A stretch of DNA of 64,000 bases from Akkermansiaceae bacterium (GCA_026421245.1 JAPKDJ010000005.1:1-64000); one strand, 5' to 3'. Counted from the stretch's first letter, positions 10,312 to 21,094 are shown. Notes: generated from the sequence alone by a model not told the origin. Numbers and translations: made by a program.

Positions 10312-12398
10312 TATTCCTTGGGCAGATGGGGTTCCAGGGAACTGGAGCGGGCCTGTTGAGCGGCGGCGGCTTTGCGGGCGAAGAGTTGGGCGAGGTGATC
10401 CTGCATGCGGAAGCGGCGTTCGCCTTTTTCGCGTTCGATTCGTTTTGAGGAACCGTCGGTTTGGATGAGGTAGGCATTTTGATTGTCGCGAAAGCAGCTT
10501 TCGAGGATGCCGATGAGGAGTTTTTTGGAGGCGGAGTCTACGATGGGTGTCATGAGCTCGACACGTTTTTTGAGGTTCCGGGTCATCCAGTCTGCGGAGG
10601 AAATGAAGACCTCGTTGTCGCCTCCCTGATAGAAGTGGAAGATGCGCATGTGCTCGAGTTGCTGGTCGATGATGGAAACGACCTCGATGTTTTTGGCCTC
10701 TCTTCGTTCGCCAGGCTTGAGGCAGCAGATGCCGCGAATGTTCAATTTAATTTCGACGCCGGCCTTGGATGCGGCGTAGAGAGCGTTGATCATATCGACA
10801 TCCTCGAGGGAGTTCATCTTGGCCGTGATGCGGGCTTCTTCGCCTTCGAGGGCTCGGGCGGTTTCTTCCTCGATGAGGCTGATTAAGGTGCGTTTGATTT
10901 GGGTGGGTGCGGGGATGAGGGTGCGGAAGTTTTCAAGCTTGGAGCGACCGGTGACGGCGTTGAAGAAAATGGATGCATCAGTTCCATATTCGGGTCGGCA
11001 GGTGAGGTAGGAAATGTCGGTGTAGAAGCGGGCAGTGACCTCGTTGTAGTTCCCGGTTCCAAGATGGACGTACCGTTTGAGGTGGCCGTCTTCGTTGCGG
11101 ATGACGAGGGCGATTTTGGCGTGTGTTTTCAGGCCCTTGACTCCGTAGAGAACCTGGGCACCGGCCCGCCGAAGCTCCTCGGCGCGGTCGAGATTGTGGG
11201 CTTCGTCGAAGCGGGCCTTGAGCTCAACGAGGGCGGTGACCTGTTTGCCGGATTTGGCGGCATGGATCAGGGCATCGACAACCTGGGAATTGTTGGCGGT
11301 GCGGTAGAGGGTTTGTTTGATTGCGAGGACGTGGGGATCGCGGGCGGCTTCTTCAATAAAGCGAATGACCGGACGGTATGTCTGGTAGGGGTGGACGAGG
11401 ATGAGGTCCTGTTCTTGATCGAGGATTTCAAAAATGCTCCGGGTGGGATCGATTTTTGGGGATTCTGCTCCGGAGATGGGAGCGGTTCGGAGGTGGTTGA
11501 AGCCGTCCGCCATCGCGAGTGAGAAGAGATCTGCGAGGGCGAGAGGGGCATTTTTGGTGAGGAAGACTTTGTGGTGATCGAGGTCAAGGAGCTCGATGAG
11601 TTTGCGGGTGAGATCGTTGTCTTGTGAAGTCTGAAGGCGAACGGGAAAGGACTGGCCGCGCGCGGTGACAACGTGATGGATCTCTTCCGCGAAGTCGTGG
11701 GCTTCGTCTTCGTTTGCTGGGATATCGGTGTTGCGAGTGAGGCGGAAGGTGGTGTGGGCCGTGATTTCTTCGCCGGGAAAAAGAGTTGCACAGAAGTGGG
11801 CGATGAGGTCCTCGAGGAGGACAAAGCCGCCTTCGTTGACGAGAGCAGTGCGAGGAACGGCGGAGGGGAGGGGGAGAATGACGATGCGCTCATCGGCCCC
11901 GACGACTGGATCGAGAACGGAAAGGGCGAGGCAGACATTGAGGGAAGGGATGATTTGGCGCGAATTTTCGGGCGTGATCAGAAGGGGTGAGAGAAGGGGT
12001 TCAATGTTGGCCTCGTAATAGTGGGCGAGGTTTTCGAGTTGATACGGCTCCAGATCTGAAACGGTGTGGAGGGGAAGGCCTTCCTTTTCGAGGACGGGGA
12101 GAAGTTCTTTTTGAAAGAGGCGTTCCTGATCCTTTTTGAAACGGCGGACCCGTTTCTCAATGGCATCAAGCTGCTCGCCGACATCCCGGCCGGAGATGTC
12201 CTGCACAGTTGGAGCGGAGGCGTGCAAGGTGTGAAGGCCTCCAATGCGGACCTGGAAAAACTCGTCGAGGTTGGAACCGGTGATGGCGAGGAACTTGATT
12301 CGGTCCAGGATTGGGAGATCTGGTCGCAGGGCTTCGTTGAGGACCCGCTGGTTGAATTCGAGCCAGGAGAGTTCGCGGTTGATGTAAAGGGGCTTCAT
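10311..12398 (-). CDS. ppk1: Polyphosphate kinase 1
   Basis: 695 aa; YINRELSWLEFNQRVLNEA, LKARFDEAHNLDRAEELRRAGAQVLYGVKGLKTHAKIALVIR, YVHLGTGNYNE. Confidence 0.97.
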   Translation of the reverse strand: MKPLYINRELSWLEFNQRVLNEALRPDLPILDRIKFLAITGSNLDEFFQVRIGGLHTLHASAPTVQDISGRDVGEQLDAIEKRVRRFKKDQERLFQKELLPVLEKEGLPLHTVSDLEPYQLENLAHYYEANIEPLLSPLLITPENSRQIIPSLNVCLALSVLDPVVGADERIVILPLPSAVPRTALVNEGGFVLLEDLIAHFCATLFPGEEITAHTTFRLTRNTDIPANEDEAHDFAEEIHHVVTARGQSFPVRLQTSQDNDLTRKLIELLDLDHHKVFLTKNAPLALADLFSLAMADGFNHLRTAPISGAESPKIDPTRSIFEILDQEQDLILVHPYQTYRPVIRFIEEAARDPHVLAIKQTLYRTANNSQVVDALIHAAKSGKQVTALVELKARFDEAHNLDRAEELRRAGAQVLYGVKGLKTHAKIALVIRNEDGHLKRYVHLGTGNYNEVTARFYTDISYLTCRPEYGTDASIFFNAVTGRSKLENFRTLIPAPTQIKRTLISLIEEETARALEGEEARITAKMNSLEDVDMINALYAASKAGVEIKLNIRGICCLKPGERREAKNIEVVSIIDQQLEHMRIFHFYQGGDNEVFISSADWMTRNLKKRVELMTPIVDSASKKLLIGILESCFRDNQNAYLIQTDGSSKRIEREKGERRFRMQDHLAQLFARKAAAAQQARSSSLEPHLPKE

Positions 12399-12442
12399 GA
12401 ATGTTGAGAATTGAAAACGGGATGGCGAATGGGAGGAGAATG

Positions 12443-13978
12443 TTAGGAGGTCTCGTTGAGGACGAGTTTCAGGCCGTAGAGGTTTTCAAAGAGATTGGCC
12501 TTGGAGGGGAGGGCGAGTCGTTCGGCTGAGGCATCGACAATGCCCTCGAGGTTGAGCGTGGCCTTGCCTTTGGCAATCGTGACGGTGAGGTTTTTGACCC
12601 GTTGCGAGTGGGTTCGTTCGAGGGCGTCGGCGACACGGAGGAGCGCGGAGAGCTTGGCCACCCGGATGCGATCGTCAGAGCTGAGTTTGTTGTAGAAGGG
12701 ATGGGAGAGCTGGGGGGTGGCGTTGCGGTGGTAGCGGGTGATCAGGGCAACAAGGAGACGGTCGGGGTCGCTGAGTCCGAAGATTTCAGAATGGCGGATC
12801 ACGTAGAGGCCATGCAGTTCGTGGGACCGCGAAGAGATATGGTTGCCGACCTCATGAAGGATGGAGGCAACTTCCAGAAGGACGGCGTCGTGTTCGCTGA
12901 GTTGGTGAAGGTCTCGCATCTCCTCGAAAAGACGGCCGGTGAGGTGGGCGACATGACGGGCGTGACTCATGTCGGCACCGAATTTTTTCGCGATGAGTTT
13001 AGACGAGTGAAGGAGCTGGGATTTCAGCTCATCGTGAACTCTGGTGGGGTTGGCGAGGTCGGTGAGGAGTCCTTCCTCATAGTCTGACGGCGAAACGCGG
13101 AGGGAGGTGAGTTCGAAAGATTCAGCGATGGCGGCATTGATGACGAGGGCGGGGAGGGCGGAGCCGGCAGTCTGGTAGTCGAGGTTGAATTTTTTGACAC
13201 GTTCGGGTTCGGTCAGGGCTGCGATATTCGAGGTGAGTTGCCGGAGGATGTGGTAGCGCGATTTGGTTTTGTCGGGTTTGGACAGGTAGGGGGCGAGCAT
13301 CTGGATCTCGGTCCCAATCATGACGAGGTCCTCGATTTCTTCGTCGCGGAAGTCGTAGTGGATTTGGGCAATGAGTCCGGAGATTTCTTCGCGAATGAGA
13401 CGAATAATGGGCTCACCGGTGAGGTCTGGAGCCTGAAGGCGTTCCCAGCACCGGTGGGTGCCCAGCCGGTATGACTGGTATCGGACAATGCGGCCCTTTT
13501 TGGAGAGAATGAGGCGGGCGTTACCCGGACCGACGTGGGCAACGATGGTGTTGCGCTTCTGCATCGAAGGTGTGTCGCGGAGTCGACGGCGGGTCTTCAG
13601 GAAGACGAGGCGGGTCATTTCACCATCATCGAGGGGTTCGAATCTCCATTGGCAGGCGATCTGGAGGCGATTGAGGAAGACTTCGGCGTTGGAAGCTTCG
13701 TAGAGGGTGTTGGTTGTGACGGCGCGAATGGGGATGTCGCCGATGCCCAGTTCATTGAGAGATTCCTGGAAGCCACGCATGACCTTGACCGCTTGTTCGA
13801 TGGTGGAAGGTTGGATTTGTCCGTAGCCGAAGATGTCACGCCCGAGGGGGATATTCTTTTCGAGGAAGTCGATGCATTCCCCGCTGCCATCCTTTGAGAT
13901 GCGGATGACGATCATGGAAGCGTGACTTGCTCCGATATGAACTGCGGCACGAAGCGTTTCGGAGGAATCGGGAGACAT
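12443..13978 (-). CDS. ppx: Ppx/GppA-type exopolyphosphatase with C-terminal HD-like region
   Basis: 511 aa; AVTTNTLYEASNAEVFLNRL, LVMIGTEIQMLA; C-terminal HARHVAHLTGRLFEEM...LLEVASILHEVGNHISSRSHELHG. Confidence 0.85.
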   Translation of the reverse strand: MSPDSSETLRAAVHIGASHASMIVIRISKDGSGECIDFLEKNIPLGRDIFGYGQIQPSTIEQAVKVMRGFQESLNELGIGDIPIRAVTTNTLYEASNAEVFLNRLQIACQWRFEPLDDGEMTRLVFLKTRRRLRDTPSMQKRNTIVAHVGPGNARLILSKKGRIVRYQSYRLGTHRCWERLQAPDLTGEPIIRLIREEISGLIAQIHYDFRDEEIEDLVMIGTEIQMLAPYLSKPDKTKSRYHILRQLTSNIAALTEPERVKKFNLDYQTAGSALPALVINAAIAESFELTSLRVSPSDYEEGLLTDLANPTRVHDELKSQLLHSSKLIAKKFGADMSHARHVAHLTGRLFEEMRDLHQLSEHDAVLLEVASILHEVGNHISSRSHELHGLYVIRHSEIFGLSDPDRLLVALITRYHRNATPQLSHPFYNKLSSDDRIRVAKLSALLRVADALERTHSQRVKNLTVTIAKGKATLNLEGIVDASAERLALPSKANLFENLYGLKLVLNETS

Positions 13979-14068
13979 AGCTGGATGTTAATGAGACCTA
14001 AGCGGGAGGGGAGGGCAACTTGGAAATTGTGACCTTTTCCTTGCAAGATCGAGTGAGAGGTAGATTCA

Positions 14069-14902
14069 TTGGAAATGCTTGGAGAGAAATACACCCAGCG
14101 ATGTAGGGTGAAGCCCGGTGAGGAGGTTCGTTTGGATGACTTTTCGACGACGACTCTGGGGATTTCGGGGAAACCGGAAGAGGAAGAAGAAGCTGTTCCG
14201 GTTTTTCAAGAATTGAGGAGCAAGCTCGCAAACCAGCAGCGCATTCTATATGCTGAGGGAAAAAAGAAGCTGCTCATTGTGATGCAGGCAATGGATACCG
14301 GCGGTAAGGACGGATGTGTGAGGAAGTTGTTTTCGCGCGTGGATCCGCAAGGGGTGAGGGTGACTCCGTTCAAGGCCCCTTCGACACGCGAGTTATCCCA
14401 TGATTTTTTGTGGCGGGTGCACAAGGTTGTGCCCGCAAAAGGGGAGATCGCGGTTTTTAATCGAAGTCACTACGAGGACATTGTTGCAGTGAGGGTAAAG
14501 AATCTCGCTCCGGAGGATGTTTGGGAAAAACGTTACAAGCATATTGTCGACTTCGAGCAGATGTTGGTGGATGAAGGCACGACGATCTTAAAATTTTTTC
14601 TTCATATCTCAAAGGATGAGCAGAAGCGGAGATTGCAGTCTCGGCTGGATCGTCCGGAGAAGCACTGGAAGTTTTTTCCGGAGGATTTGGCGGATCGGGC
14701 CCGTTGGGATGATTTCCAGACGGCCTATGAGGATGTTTTTGCCCGGACGAGCACCAAGGAAGCTCCATGGTTTGTTATTCCGGCTGATTACAAGTGGTAT
14801 CGTGACATGGCGGTTAGCCAGATTGTGACCCATGCGTTGGATGGTATGGGGCTCGATTTTCCCAAGGTGGAATGGGATCCGAGTAAAATCGTAGTAGAGT
14901 AA
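14069..14902 (+). CDS. Polyphosphate kinase 2 family protein
   Basis: 277 aa; [71 protein letters not shown]. Confidence 0.95.
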   Translation: MEMLGEKYTQRCRVKPGEEVRLDDFSTTTLGISGKPEEEEEAVPVFQELRSKLANQQRILYAEGKKKLLIVMQAMDTGGKDGCVRKLFSRVDPQGVRVTPFKAPSTRELSHDFLWRVHKVVPAKGEIAVFNRSHYEDIVAVRVKNLAPEDVWEKRYKHIVDFEQMLVDEGTTILKFFLHISKDEQKRRLQSRLDRPEKHWKFFPEDLADRARWDDFQTAYEDVFARTSTKEAPWFVIPADYKWYRDMAVSQIVTHALDGMGLDFPKVEWDPSKIVVE

Positions 14903-15018
14903 AGAGCCAAAAGTCTCCGAAAAAGGTTGAGTTATTCCCAATCCTCACCTATTTCCCGCGCGTCGAAGGACGGTTTGGCTGCGATAAAGCGGCTCGACCT
15001 ATCCCGATTACCATTAAA

Positions 15019-15279
15019 ATGACCAACGATTACGGAATCAAGCTTGCTGACTTCAAGCAAAGCGACAATGACACCGGAAGCGCCGACTTCCAGATTGCTC
15101 TCATGACCCAGCGGATCAAGCATCTGACTGATCACATGAAGGATCACAAAAAAGATTTTGCCTCACGTCGCGGACTTCTCCGTCTCGTGGCGCGCCGCCG
15201 CAAGCTCCTTGATTACCTCAAGAGTAAGTCGGAGGACCGATACGAGTCCGTGTTAAAAGCACTGGACCTGCGTAAGTAA
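15019..15279 (+). CDS. rpsO: 30S ribosomal protein S15
   Basis: 86 aa; [51 protein letters not shown]. Confidence 0.97.
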   Translation: MTNDYGIKLADFKQSDNDTGSADFQIALMTQRIKHLTDHMKDHKKDFASRRGLLRLVARRRKLLDYLKSKSEDRYESVLKALDLRK

Positions 15280-15287
15280 AACAATCT

Positions 15288-15329
15288 GCAAAAGGCTCCG
15301 GTGATTTTCACTGTGGCCCTTTTGCTTTT
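15288..15329 (+). terminator. Hairpin terminator/attenuator between rpsO and pnp
   Basis: GCAAAAGG...CCTTTTGC stem followed by TTTT. Confidence 0.55.
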
Positions 15330-15464
15330 GAGAGCTGTCGCAATTTGATAGCGGCGACCTCAGCGGAGCGGGATTCCCACCCAAGAATAAGACCGGGAAA
15401 ACCACTTCGTTTTCAAACAAAAATCGCCCGGGAGGGTCCCGATGCGATCTACCAAACAAAGAAA

Positions 15465-17654
15465 ATGAGTATACAAAATGTAACGGCCAATATTGGGCCG
15501 AGTCCGCTGGTCATCGAGACCGGTAAGTTTGCCAAATTGGCCGACGGAGCAGTCACCGTCCAGATGGGTGAAACCATCGTGATGGTCAGTGCTGTTTCAC
15601 AAACGAAAATCCGTGAGGGCCAGACCTGGTTTCCCCTCTCGGTGGAATACAAGGAGCGCGCTTCTGCTGCCGGAACTTTCCCCGGTGGTTACTTCAAGCG
15701 TGAAGGCCGCCCGACTGAGAAGGAAATTCTCACCTGCCGTATGACGGATCGCCCATTGCGTCCGCTCTTCCCGAAAGGTTACCTTTACGACACCCAGATC
15801 ATCGCGCTCCTTTTGAGTGCCGATCAGATCCATGACGCCGACGTCCTCGCGATGAACGGTGCTTCTGCTGCTCTTGCAATTTCCGACATCCCCTTCGCCG
15901 GCCCTATTGGTGCTGTCCGTGTGGGTCGTGTCGACGGTGAGTTCCTCATCAACCCAACCTTCGAACAGCGTGAAGATTCCGATCTCGACCTCATCTACGT
16001 GGGGAACAAGACCGACGTCATCATGATTGAAGGCGCGGCTGACGAGATTCCCGACGCTGAGTTTAAAAAGTCTCTCTACTTCGCTCAAGAAGCAGTTGCC
16101 AAGGTCGTCGAAGCTCAGGAAGAGCTCGTCAAACTCGCTGGCAAGCCCAAGCGTGACTACGTGGTTACCGTGGCCAAAGAGGATCTCCTTGAAATCGGAT
16201 ACGCCGTCGCCGGTGACCGTATCGAGGACGCCATCTACGCTGCTTCCAAAGTGGAGCGCGGCAAAAAAGTTGGAGCACTTCGTGACGAAGTGGAAGCTGC
16301 CATTAAGGAAAAGTTCCCTAAAACGACCGAGTTCGAAATCGAGCAGGTCTTCGAATACATCCAGAAGAAGGCCTTCCGTCTATCCATCATGGAAAAAGGA
16401 GTTCGTGCAGACGGTCGTGGCCTCCGCGACCTTCGCGAACTCTACGGTGAAGTCGGGACCCTGCCACGTGTGCACGGTTCTGCGATTTTCTCCCGTGGTG
16501 AGACCCAGGCTCTCGGAATTTGCACCCTCGCACCTGCCGACGAGAAACTCTACGTCGATAACTACGCTGGTGGTGAAGATTCGAAGAACTTTTTCCTTCA
16601 TTACAACTTCCCACCATTCTCGGTTGGTGAAACAGGTCGCTTCGGCGGCATGAATCGTCGTGAGATTGGTCACGGTGCATTGGCCGAGCGTTCCATCGCT
16701 CCCATGCTTCCTTCCACCGAGGACTTCCCATACTCCATGCGTATCTCTTCCGAGGTCATGGAGTCCAATGGTTCGACTTCGATGGCGACTGTTTGTGCCG
16801 GCACCATGGCTCTCCTTGACGCCGGGGTTCCCATGATTCGCCCTGTTGCGGGTATTTCCTCCGGTCTTGTGACCGAGCAAGATGCTGATGGAAATATGAC
16901 CAAGCACGTTGTCATTCTCGACATCATTGGTTCTGAAGACTTCTACGGCGACATGGACTTCAAACTCTGTGGAACCAGCGAAGGGGTCACCGGTTACCAG
17001 CTTGACCTCAAGCTCCCCGGCATTCCTCTCTCCATCCTCGAAGAAGGCATCGACCTTGCCATCGAAGGCCGTGGCGATGTCCTCGCCAAAATGGCTGAGT
17101 CTATCACCGGACCTGGTGAGTTGAGCCCGTACGCTCCACGCATCGAGACCGTCACCATCCCACAAGATCGCATTGGCGAGCTCATTGGACCTGGCGGGAA
17201 GAACATCAAAGCCATCCAGGCTGAGTCTGGTGCTGAACTGAACATCGAAGACGATGGCACCGTTCACATCTATGCTTCCAAGCAGGAAGGTCTTGAAGCT
17301 GCCAAGAACATGATCGACATGATGTTCGCGGAAGTGGAGATCGGAAAAACCTACACGGGTAAAGTCATGAACGTCACTACTTTCGGAGCCTTCATGGAAG
17401 TGCTTCCCGGTAAGGACGGACTCGTCCACATCTCCGAGCTTGCAGAAGGCCGCGTGAACCAGGTGGAAGACGTCTGTAAGAAAGGCGATATCATCTCCGC
17501 CAAGTGCGTCGGTATCGACGACAAAGGTCGCGTGAAGATGTCCCGCAGAGCCGCCCTCCGCGAGGGTGGTGGTGAAGCTGCTCCCGAAGCTGCCGCATCA
17601 TCCGATGACGACGAAGTTCCTCCCAGCGAGGAAGAAGTCGTGATCTTCGGCTAA
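15465..17654 (+). CDS. pnp: Polyribonucleotide nucleotidyltransferase
   Basis: Start [46 protein letters not shown]-type region, KH ([12 protein letters not shown]) and S1 ([28 protein letters not shown]) domains; downstream of rpsO. Confidence 0.97.
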   Translation: MSIQNVTANIGPSPLVIETGKFAKLADGAVTVQMGETIVMVSAVSQTKIREGQTWFPLSVEYKERASAAGTFPGGYFKREGRPTEKEILTCRMTDRPLRPLFPKGYLYDTQIIALLLSADQIHDADVLAMNGASAALAISDIPFAGPIGAVRVGRVDGEFLINPTFEQREDSDLDLIYVGNKTDVIMIEGAADEIPDAEFKKSLYFAQEAVAKVVEAQEELVKLAGKPKRDYVVTVAKEDLLEIGYAVAGDRIEDAIYAASKVERGKKVGALRDEVEAAIKEKFPKTTEFEIEQVFEYIQKKAFRLSIMEKGVRADGRGLRDLRELYGEVGTLPRVHGSAIFSRGETQALGICTLAPADEKLYVDNYAGGEDSKNFFLHYNFPPFSVGETGRFGGMNRREIGHGALAERSIAPMLPSTEDFPYSMRISSEVMESNGSTSMATVCAGTMALLDAGVPMIRPVAGISSGLVTEQDADGNMTKHVVILDIIGSEDFYGDMDFKLCGTSEGVTGYQLDLKLPGIPLSILEEGIDLAIEGRGDVLAKMAESITGPGELSPYAPRIETVTIPQDRIGELIGPGGKNIKAIQAESGAELNIEDDGTVHIYASKQEGLEAAKNMIDMMFAEVEIGKTYTGKVMNVTTFGAFMEVLPGKDGLVHISELAEGRVNQVEDVCKKGDIISAKCVGIDDKGRVKMSRRAALREGGGEAAPEAAASSDDDEVPPSEEEVVIFG

Positions 17655-17679
17655 GGCAAACTGGCTTCAAAAAAATCAC

Positions 17680-17714
17680 AAAGCGCCCGGCCTGAAGAGG
17701 TCGGGCGCTTTTTC
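17680..17714 (+). terminator. Rho-independent terminator after pnp
   Basis: AAGCGCCCG-gcctgaagaggt-CGGGCGCTTTTT. Confidence 0.85.
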
Positions 17715-17972
17715 GTAAAGGAGTTGCGGAGCCCTCGCCGCTTCGCTTCGTAAGGTTCCTCCGACTGGGCTTGATAAGCGGCGATGACTCCGGAGATGGT
17801 TCTGAAATTTGAGTCGGAAAGTGTCTTTGAGACCGGTCCAGATGGAAAGGGGCTGGAGGCGCTTCGTCTTGAAAGAAAAGCCACTAGTATTTTTGAAAAT
17901 GACTTTAGCCGTTACGCGGTTTCCGAGTGGTATGCTTGGGGCTCGTGAAGATCGAGCATCTGACTGACCGGG

Positions 17973-18116
17973 TTATTCCTCCGCTGGAGTTTCTTGGGCC
18001 GGTTGATCCAGTCGCTCGAAGCGGGACCCTTTTGAAATATCCCAAAAGAAGAACGCTGCGCCTCCGAAGATCACAACGATCAGGAGGGCAAAGAGCAGGA
18101 GGAGGAAGTTCTTCAT
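17973..18116 (-). CDS. Small membrane protein
   Basis: MKNFLLLLFALLIVVIFGGAAFFFWDISKGSRFERLDQPAQETPAEE, a clear single TM helix; downstream of efp. Confidence 0.45.
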   Translation of the reverse strand: MKNFLLLLFALLIVVIFGGAAFFFWDISKGSRFERLDQPAQETPAEE

Positions 18117-18152
18117 TGAGAAGAACTTACTGGACTGGATGCGGATGCAAAA

Positions 18153-18187
18153 CAAAAAAGCCCTGCCGCAAATTTCTGCGACAGGGC
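18153..18187 (-). terminator. Rho-independent terminator after efp
   Basis: Minus strand GCCCTGTCGCAgaaaTTTGCGGCAGGGCTTTTTTG. Confidence 0.8.
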
Positions 18188-18206
18188 ATTAGGGAAGAGT
18201 GGGTGT

Positions 18207-18767
18207 TTAGGCGCGGCCGAGGTAGTTACTATCCTTGGTACTGACCTTGATGACGTCGCCTGGTTTGACGAAGAGGGGAACCTGAACGGTGAGTCCGGTT
18301 TCGAGCACTGCGGGTTTGGTGGGGTTGTTGGCGGTGTCGCCTTTGATGCCCTCGGAGGACTCGGTGATCTCAAGCTCAACGTTGTCGGGGAGGTCGATGG
18401 AGACAGGATTATTCTCGATGAAGAGGATCTCGACGATTTGGCCTTCTTTGATGAAGTTCTTGGCGTTTCCTACGAAACTTTCATCGATGCCGATGGATTC
18501 GAAGGAGACAGGATCCATGAAGTGGTAGGTGCCGGGCTCTGAGTAGGAGAACTCAAGCTTCTGGCGGTCGGTATCGACAATGTCCACCTTTTCACTGGAA
18601 GCGAAGCGGATGGTCTTGGTCTTACCGGTTTTGAAAGAGCGGATAGTTGCCGCGATGAGGGCGTTTCCTTTTCCAGGGGTGCGGTGTTCGAGTCCGAGAA
18701 CGACTCCACGGTCTCCTTCGTATTGGATACACTGCCCTTTTTTGAGGTTTGTTGCGACGATTGCCAT
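18207..18767 (-). CDS. efp: Elongation factor P
   Basis: 186 aa; LEHRTPGKGNALIAATIRSFKTGKT, C-terminal GDVIKVSTKDSNYLGRA. Confidence 0.96.
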   Translation of the reverse strand: MAIVATNLKKGQCIQYEGDRGVVLGLEHRTPGKGNALIAATIRSFKTGKTKTIRFASSEKVDIVDTDRQKLEFSYSEPGTYHFMDPVSFESIGIDESFVGNAKNFIKEGQIVEILFIENNPVSIDLPDNVELEITESSEGIKGDTANNPTKPAVLETGLTVQVPLFVKPGDVIKVSTKDSNYLGRA

Positions 18768-18820
18768 GATGTGAAGGAGGTAAGGGAGTCGAGGGGCCGG
18801 GTCAAGTGGGGACTTGATGA

Positions 18821-19297
18821 TCAGAGAGTCTCGAACTTCCCGGCATCGCAGTTTTTACGAACTTTTCCTGCTTCGAAGATATTGCCATTCATGGCGATGT
18901 AAACGCCGTTTGCCATGCTCTGAAGAGCACCCACAGCGGTGCCAACATTGAAGATGGCATCGGTGACCCGAAATCGTGAGGGTGCCATCGCTCCGGTGAG
19001 GACGATGATTTTTCCCTCCAGGTTACGAAGCACTTCGGCGGTCATGGCCATGGTGTCGGTGCCGTGGGTGATGAGGATCTGTCGATGAGACGTGTCTGCG
19101 CAGTTTTGTCGGATTTTTTCGCGATCCTCGTCGGTCATTTCCAAGCTGTCTTTTCGAAAAAGAGAAATGAGTTCGTAGTCGATCTCGGCACCGACGTCTT
19201 CGAATATGTGAGGGACGGTGGGGGCTCCGACTTCGAACTGCGAGGAGGCGTCAAAGTAGATCTTATCAATCGTTCCGCCGGTGGTGAGAATGAGCAT
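18821..19297 (-). CDS. Short single-domain asparaginase-like protein
   Basis: 158 aa; ILTTGGTIDKIYFD, ILITHGTDTMAMTAEVL, KIIVLTGAMAP; only the N-terminal asparaginase domain. Confidence 0.85.
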   Translation of the reverse strand: MLILTTGGTIDKIYFDASSQFEVGAPTVPHIFEDVGAEIDYELISLFRKDSLEMTDEDREKIRQNCADTSHRQILITHGTDTMAMTAEVLRNLEGKIIVLTGAMAPSRFRVTDAIFNVGTAVGALQSMANGVYIAMNGNIFEAGKVRKNCDAGKFETL

Positions 19298-19515
19298 GAT
19301 GGGAGGGCCTGGTTTTAGGGAAAGAGCTTCAGAAGGGACTTCTCTCCGGCTGGAGTCTGCCCAATTTCTCAGATGATGACTCCTGCTAGTTTTTCTTTTT
19401 TGGCAGGCGATATCTCGGGGAGATAGCCGATCACTTTTGGTTTCCGCTTTTATTCTCCGGTCGTTTCTGAGGTCTGGATTCCTGGGCGGCCCTTATGGAA
19501 TTGATGACTGGTCGC

Positions 19516-20385
19516 TTAACCTGGAATTGTTGCGACAACGCGGATCATTTTCTTTTGGGCGGAGGCTTTTGGAATTTTCAGGGAAATAGCACTGGATGAA
19601 TTGATAATTTCTGCATCTGAATTGGCTGGATCGATGTCAGTCCATTCGCTGCCTTTGAGTGTGGACGATTCCTGAAATTTGATCATTTCTCCGGCGTCGG
19701 GATTGAAGGGAAGAGTATAGGTGAACATGGTTTCATCCTCGGGATCGGACCTGAACGAGCCTGGGGTGGACTCCTTTTGTGTGGGGTTCAGATTGAATAC
19801 AAATTCGAGAAGGTTCTCAATGCCGTCATGATCGGGATCGGCATTGGGGCCTGAAATGTCAGGGTTGGATAAATCAGAGCTATTCCAGAAAGACTCGGTC
19901 CAGATCTCCAGCGGGGTGGAGGGCTCATTGATGGCGAGATTGAAGGTATAGGTCGGAGTTCTTTCCCCGCGTTGGTTTTCATCTTCCCATCCTATAATCT
20001 GAATTTCGAACGAACCGCCAGTGGTTGGGATACCTGTGATCGAGCTGACGGGTTTTCCAAACGTGTAGGTGAGGCCTGGAGGGAGGGTTGAAATGTCGTA
20101 AGACTTGGATTTTTCTCCGTTGGTTCGGAAAAGCCAGACAAAGGTTTCTCCGAGATTGGCAGTCGCCGGGTTCGTTGAACCTCCGGTTGTGCTTACTTTT
20201 GGTGAAGCACCGGAAAGACTGTCAATGCCGATAACTGAGACGACAAGTGGTGCCGCGAACTTGCCACTGGGGGCGGCAGAAAGCAGGGGGCTCAGGTGCT
20301 TAAGAAAGGGCAGGCGCTGTGCCGCGACGGAAAGTCCGCTGGCGAAAAGGTGAAGTGCTCTTTGGGCGAAAATTTTTCGGGTCAT
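19516..20385 (-). CDS. Secreted protein with putative Ig-like domain
   Basis: Start set at MTRKIFAQRALHLFASG; YDISTLPPGLTYTFGKPVSSITGIPTTGGSFEIQI Ig-like motif; DPDHDGIENLLEFVFNLNP calcium-binding-type linker. Confidence 0.7.
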   Translation of the reverse strand: MTRKIFAQRALHLFASGLSVAAQRLPFLKHLSPLLSAAPSGKFAAPLVVSVIGIDSLSGASPKVSTTGGSTNPATANLGETFVWLFRTNGEKSKSYDISTLPPGLTYTFGKPVSSITGIPTTGGSFEIQIIGWEDENQRGERTPTYTFNLAINEPSTPLEIWTESFWNSSDLSNPDISGPNADPDHDGIENLLEFVFNLNPTQKESTPGSFRSDPEDETMFTYTLPFNPDAGEMIKFQESSTLKGSEWTDIDPANSDAEIINSSSAISLKIPKASAQKKMIRVVATIPG

Positions 20386-20410
20386 GGTTCTAGTTTTGGG
20401 GGCTTGGGTT

Positions 20411-20617
20411 CTAGTTGCATCCACATCCTCCGCCTCCTACCCCGTTCCCTCCCAAGGATGCTTCGCGGGAGAAATACATATGCTCGGACATGGCGGTGCC
20501 GAGCGGATCACGATCTGGGGTCATGGATTTTTTTGACAAATTTCCGCGTTCCCAAGGGGAGACCTTGGCACACGAGGGGAGAAAAATGAGAGAGGGAAGA
20601 AGGAGTAAATATTTCAT
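20411..20617 (-). CDS. DUF4266-like small lipoprotein with GGGGCGCN tail
   Basis: MKYLLLLPSLIFLPSCAKVSPWERGNLSKKSMTPDRDPLGTAMSEHMYFSREASLGGNGVGGGGCGCN; lipobox LPSC. Confidence 0.85.
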   Translation of the reverse strand: MKYLLLLPSLIFLPSCAKVSPWERGNLSKKSMTPDRDPLGTAMSEHMYFSREASLGGNGVGGGGCGCN

Positions 20618-20621
20618 GGAA

Positions 20622-21094
20622 TTATTTGAGAGCGGCTGCGATTTGAACTTCTAGGGTTTTGATCGTTTTGTTTCCTCTGAATCCAGTATGGATGTGAATG
20701 ATCCTGCCGTTCTTTCCGACAAGATAGGCGGTGGGCATTCCCTTCGGTCTGACTTTGGCAACGATTTTTTGAGTATGGTCCAAGACGACAGGGAACGTTG
20801 TCTTGAGCCCTTTGAGAAATTTTGCAGAATCGGTTGGTTTCTTGGCAGTGCTTACTCCAACGACAATGAGGCCGTTTTTTTATATTTTTTGTACAGTTTT
20901 TCGTAGGCGGGAAATGCCTGACAACAGGGAGCACACCAAGATGCCCAGAAGTCGTAGAGGACAACTTTGCCATTGGTCGCGGGCATTTCCCCAGTGACTC
21001 CGAAGGATTTTGGATTGGGAAAGGTTGAGCCTTTAGCGAGTTGGGCGTGGCTTGTCGAAATGGTGAAGAGGAGAGAGAGGGTTTTGTTTTTCAT
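20622..21094 (-). pseudogene. TlpA-like thioredoxin, frameshifted (single A deficit in A7 run)
   Basis: Frame 1 MKNKTLSLLF...VVLYDFWASWCAPCCQAFPAYEKLYKKYKK; a -1 shift at 20875-20881 continues NGLIVVGVSTAKKPTDSAKFLKGLKTTFPVVLDHTQKIVAKVRPKGMPTAYLVGKNGRIIHIHTGFRGNKTIKTLEVQIAAALK*. Confidence 0.85.

Noticed and set aside
16380-17429. 349-aa minus ORF opposite pnp
   Set aside because: Shadow of a conserved pnp gene.
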